Origin: an uncultured Alphaproteobacteria bacterium
Lineage (GTDB): Bacteria > Pseudomonadota > Alphaproteobacteria > GCA-2731375
Assembly: GCA_913049615.1 (NCBI GenBank)
Contig: CAJWZI010000097.1
Location: forward strand, 1-6,403
Direction of reading: 5' to 3'
DNA length: 6,403 bases
Shown here one piece after another: positions 5,894 to 6,403 of the stretch. The notes under the pieces were generated by a model that was given only the letters and a program-made list of their open reading frames with translations, had not been told where the DNA came from and did not search any database. The translations under genes and the position numbers were made by a program. The stretch's first letter is position 1, and each line of letters begins with the position of its first letter.

Positions 5894-6403
5894 CGCAAAT
5901 CTTTCATCAACGGCAGCACTTCCTCTGCAAATCGAATGAATTGCTTGTTCCGGTCCTCGTAAGGACCAACAAAATCCATGATAATGTGGCGTACGCCTGC
6001 TTCGTGGAACTCTAGCAAGCGTTCCGCAACGTCCTGGGGGCGACCTAAGGCGCAGTACTTTTTCGCTGGTTCGCGGAAATCCATGGCATAGCGCACGCTC
6101 AAGGTTTCCGCCGCCTTGTCTAAAGCGCCTTCATAGGTATCGTCCACAGTGGCGAACAGTAAATGACCGGTGCTAAACGGCCGGCTGGCTTCATCCGACG
6201 CTGCGTCATGGATACGATCCAGAGACTCCTTGTACATTTGTGGTGTTACCACATAGCTCAGCCAGCCGTCGGCCATTTTTCCAGCCCGATACAACGCCGA
6301 TTTTGACCGTCCGCCGCACCATATCGGCGGGCCGCCGGCTTGGCGAGCGGAAGGAGACATCGTCAGTTCGGGGAAGGAGAAATATTTACCTTCGTGAGAG
6401 ACT
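5890..6403 (-). CDS. luciferase-like (LLM class) flavin-dependent oxidoreductase, N-terminal part cut by window edge
   Basis: The minus-strand frame ending with TAA at 5890-5892 stays open to the right edge, giving about 171 C-terminal codons of a protein that is usually 290-350 aa. The Met at 6360 is therefore internal, not the start: in-frame residues ahead of it read VSHEGKYFSFPEL, which matches the family pattern of a His-Gly-Tyr/Phe segment before the barrel strand. The strand and phosphate-binding region PPIWCGGRSKSALYRAGKMADGW is the clearest luciferase-superfamily mark. The C-terminal AERLLEFHEAGVRHIIMDF is also typical. Such enzymes use FMNH2 or F420 in an (alpha/beta)8 barrel, for oxygenation or hydride transfer. 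Which cofactor and substrate apply cannot be told. The gene converges on mnmA with a 4-base overlap of the stops. Confidence 0.9.
   Translation of the reverse strand, partial: VSHEGKYFSFPELTMSPSARQAGGPPIWCGGRSKSALYRAGKMADGWLSYVVTPQMYKESLDRIHDAASDEASRPFSTGHLLFATVDDTYEGALDKAAETLSVRYAMDFREPAKKYCALGRPQDVAERLLEFHEAGVRHIIMDFVGPYEDRNKQFIRFAEEVLPLMKDLR

Noticed and set aside
5872..5905. Bidirectional terminator between mnmA and the oxidoreductase
   Set aside because: Only short GCGC repeats are present, with no stable stem followed by a T-run on either strand.

Overview
The window looks like chromosomal DNA of an alphaproteobacterium, probably near the Rhodospirillales. The evidence is a moderately GC-rich composition, a tRNA 2-thiouridylase (MnmA) with alphaproteobacterial-style motifs (PCIRCNQTVKF, GACCAG), and dense packing of CoA-linked catabolic genes. 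No rRNA, tRNA, CRISPR array, transposase or attachment site was found. The taxonomic call is inference from motif recall, not from a search.

Left part: positions 1-986 (minus strand) hold most of a class III PLP-dependent aminotransferase whose C-terminus lies beyond the left edge. A 214-base gap follows and separates it from a divergent plus-strand cluster. The gap carries a 27-codon ORF with a strong Shine-Dalgarno sequence, a perfect 10-bp palindrome, a 17-bp imperfect inverted repeat and a possible -10 box.

Central part: three plus-strand genes form a likely operon. They are an acyl-CoA dehydrogenase of the AtuD/isovaleryl/long-chain type (1201-2358, TTG start), a crotonase-fold protein lacking one of the two usual catalytic glutamates (2520-3302), and an HsaA/HpaB-C2-type group D flavin monooxygenase (3302-4525) whose ATG overlaps the crotonase stop. 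A possible 48-codon ORF almost exactly fills the gap between the first two genes. Together they suggest breakdown of an unusual branched, cyclic or aromatic acyl-CoA, or of a compound that is hydroxylated and then handled as a CoA thioester. The divergent aminotransferase hints that the starting compound may be an amine. The substrate cannot be read from the sequence.

Right part: 4526-4777 is intergenic and begins with a 74-base stretch able to fold into a branched, multi-hairpin structure. A reasonable sigma70-type promoter then precedes mnmA (best start 4778, end 5893). The mnmA stop overlaps by 4 bases the stop of a convergent minus-strand luciferase-like flavin-dependent oxidoreductase, whose N-terminal half lies beyond the right edge. 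Two flavin-dependent oxygenase-type genes therefore flank mnmA, but no flavin reductase is visible.
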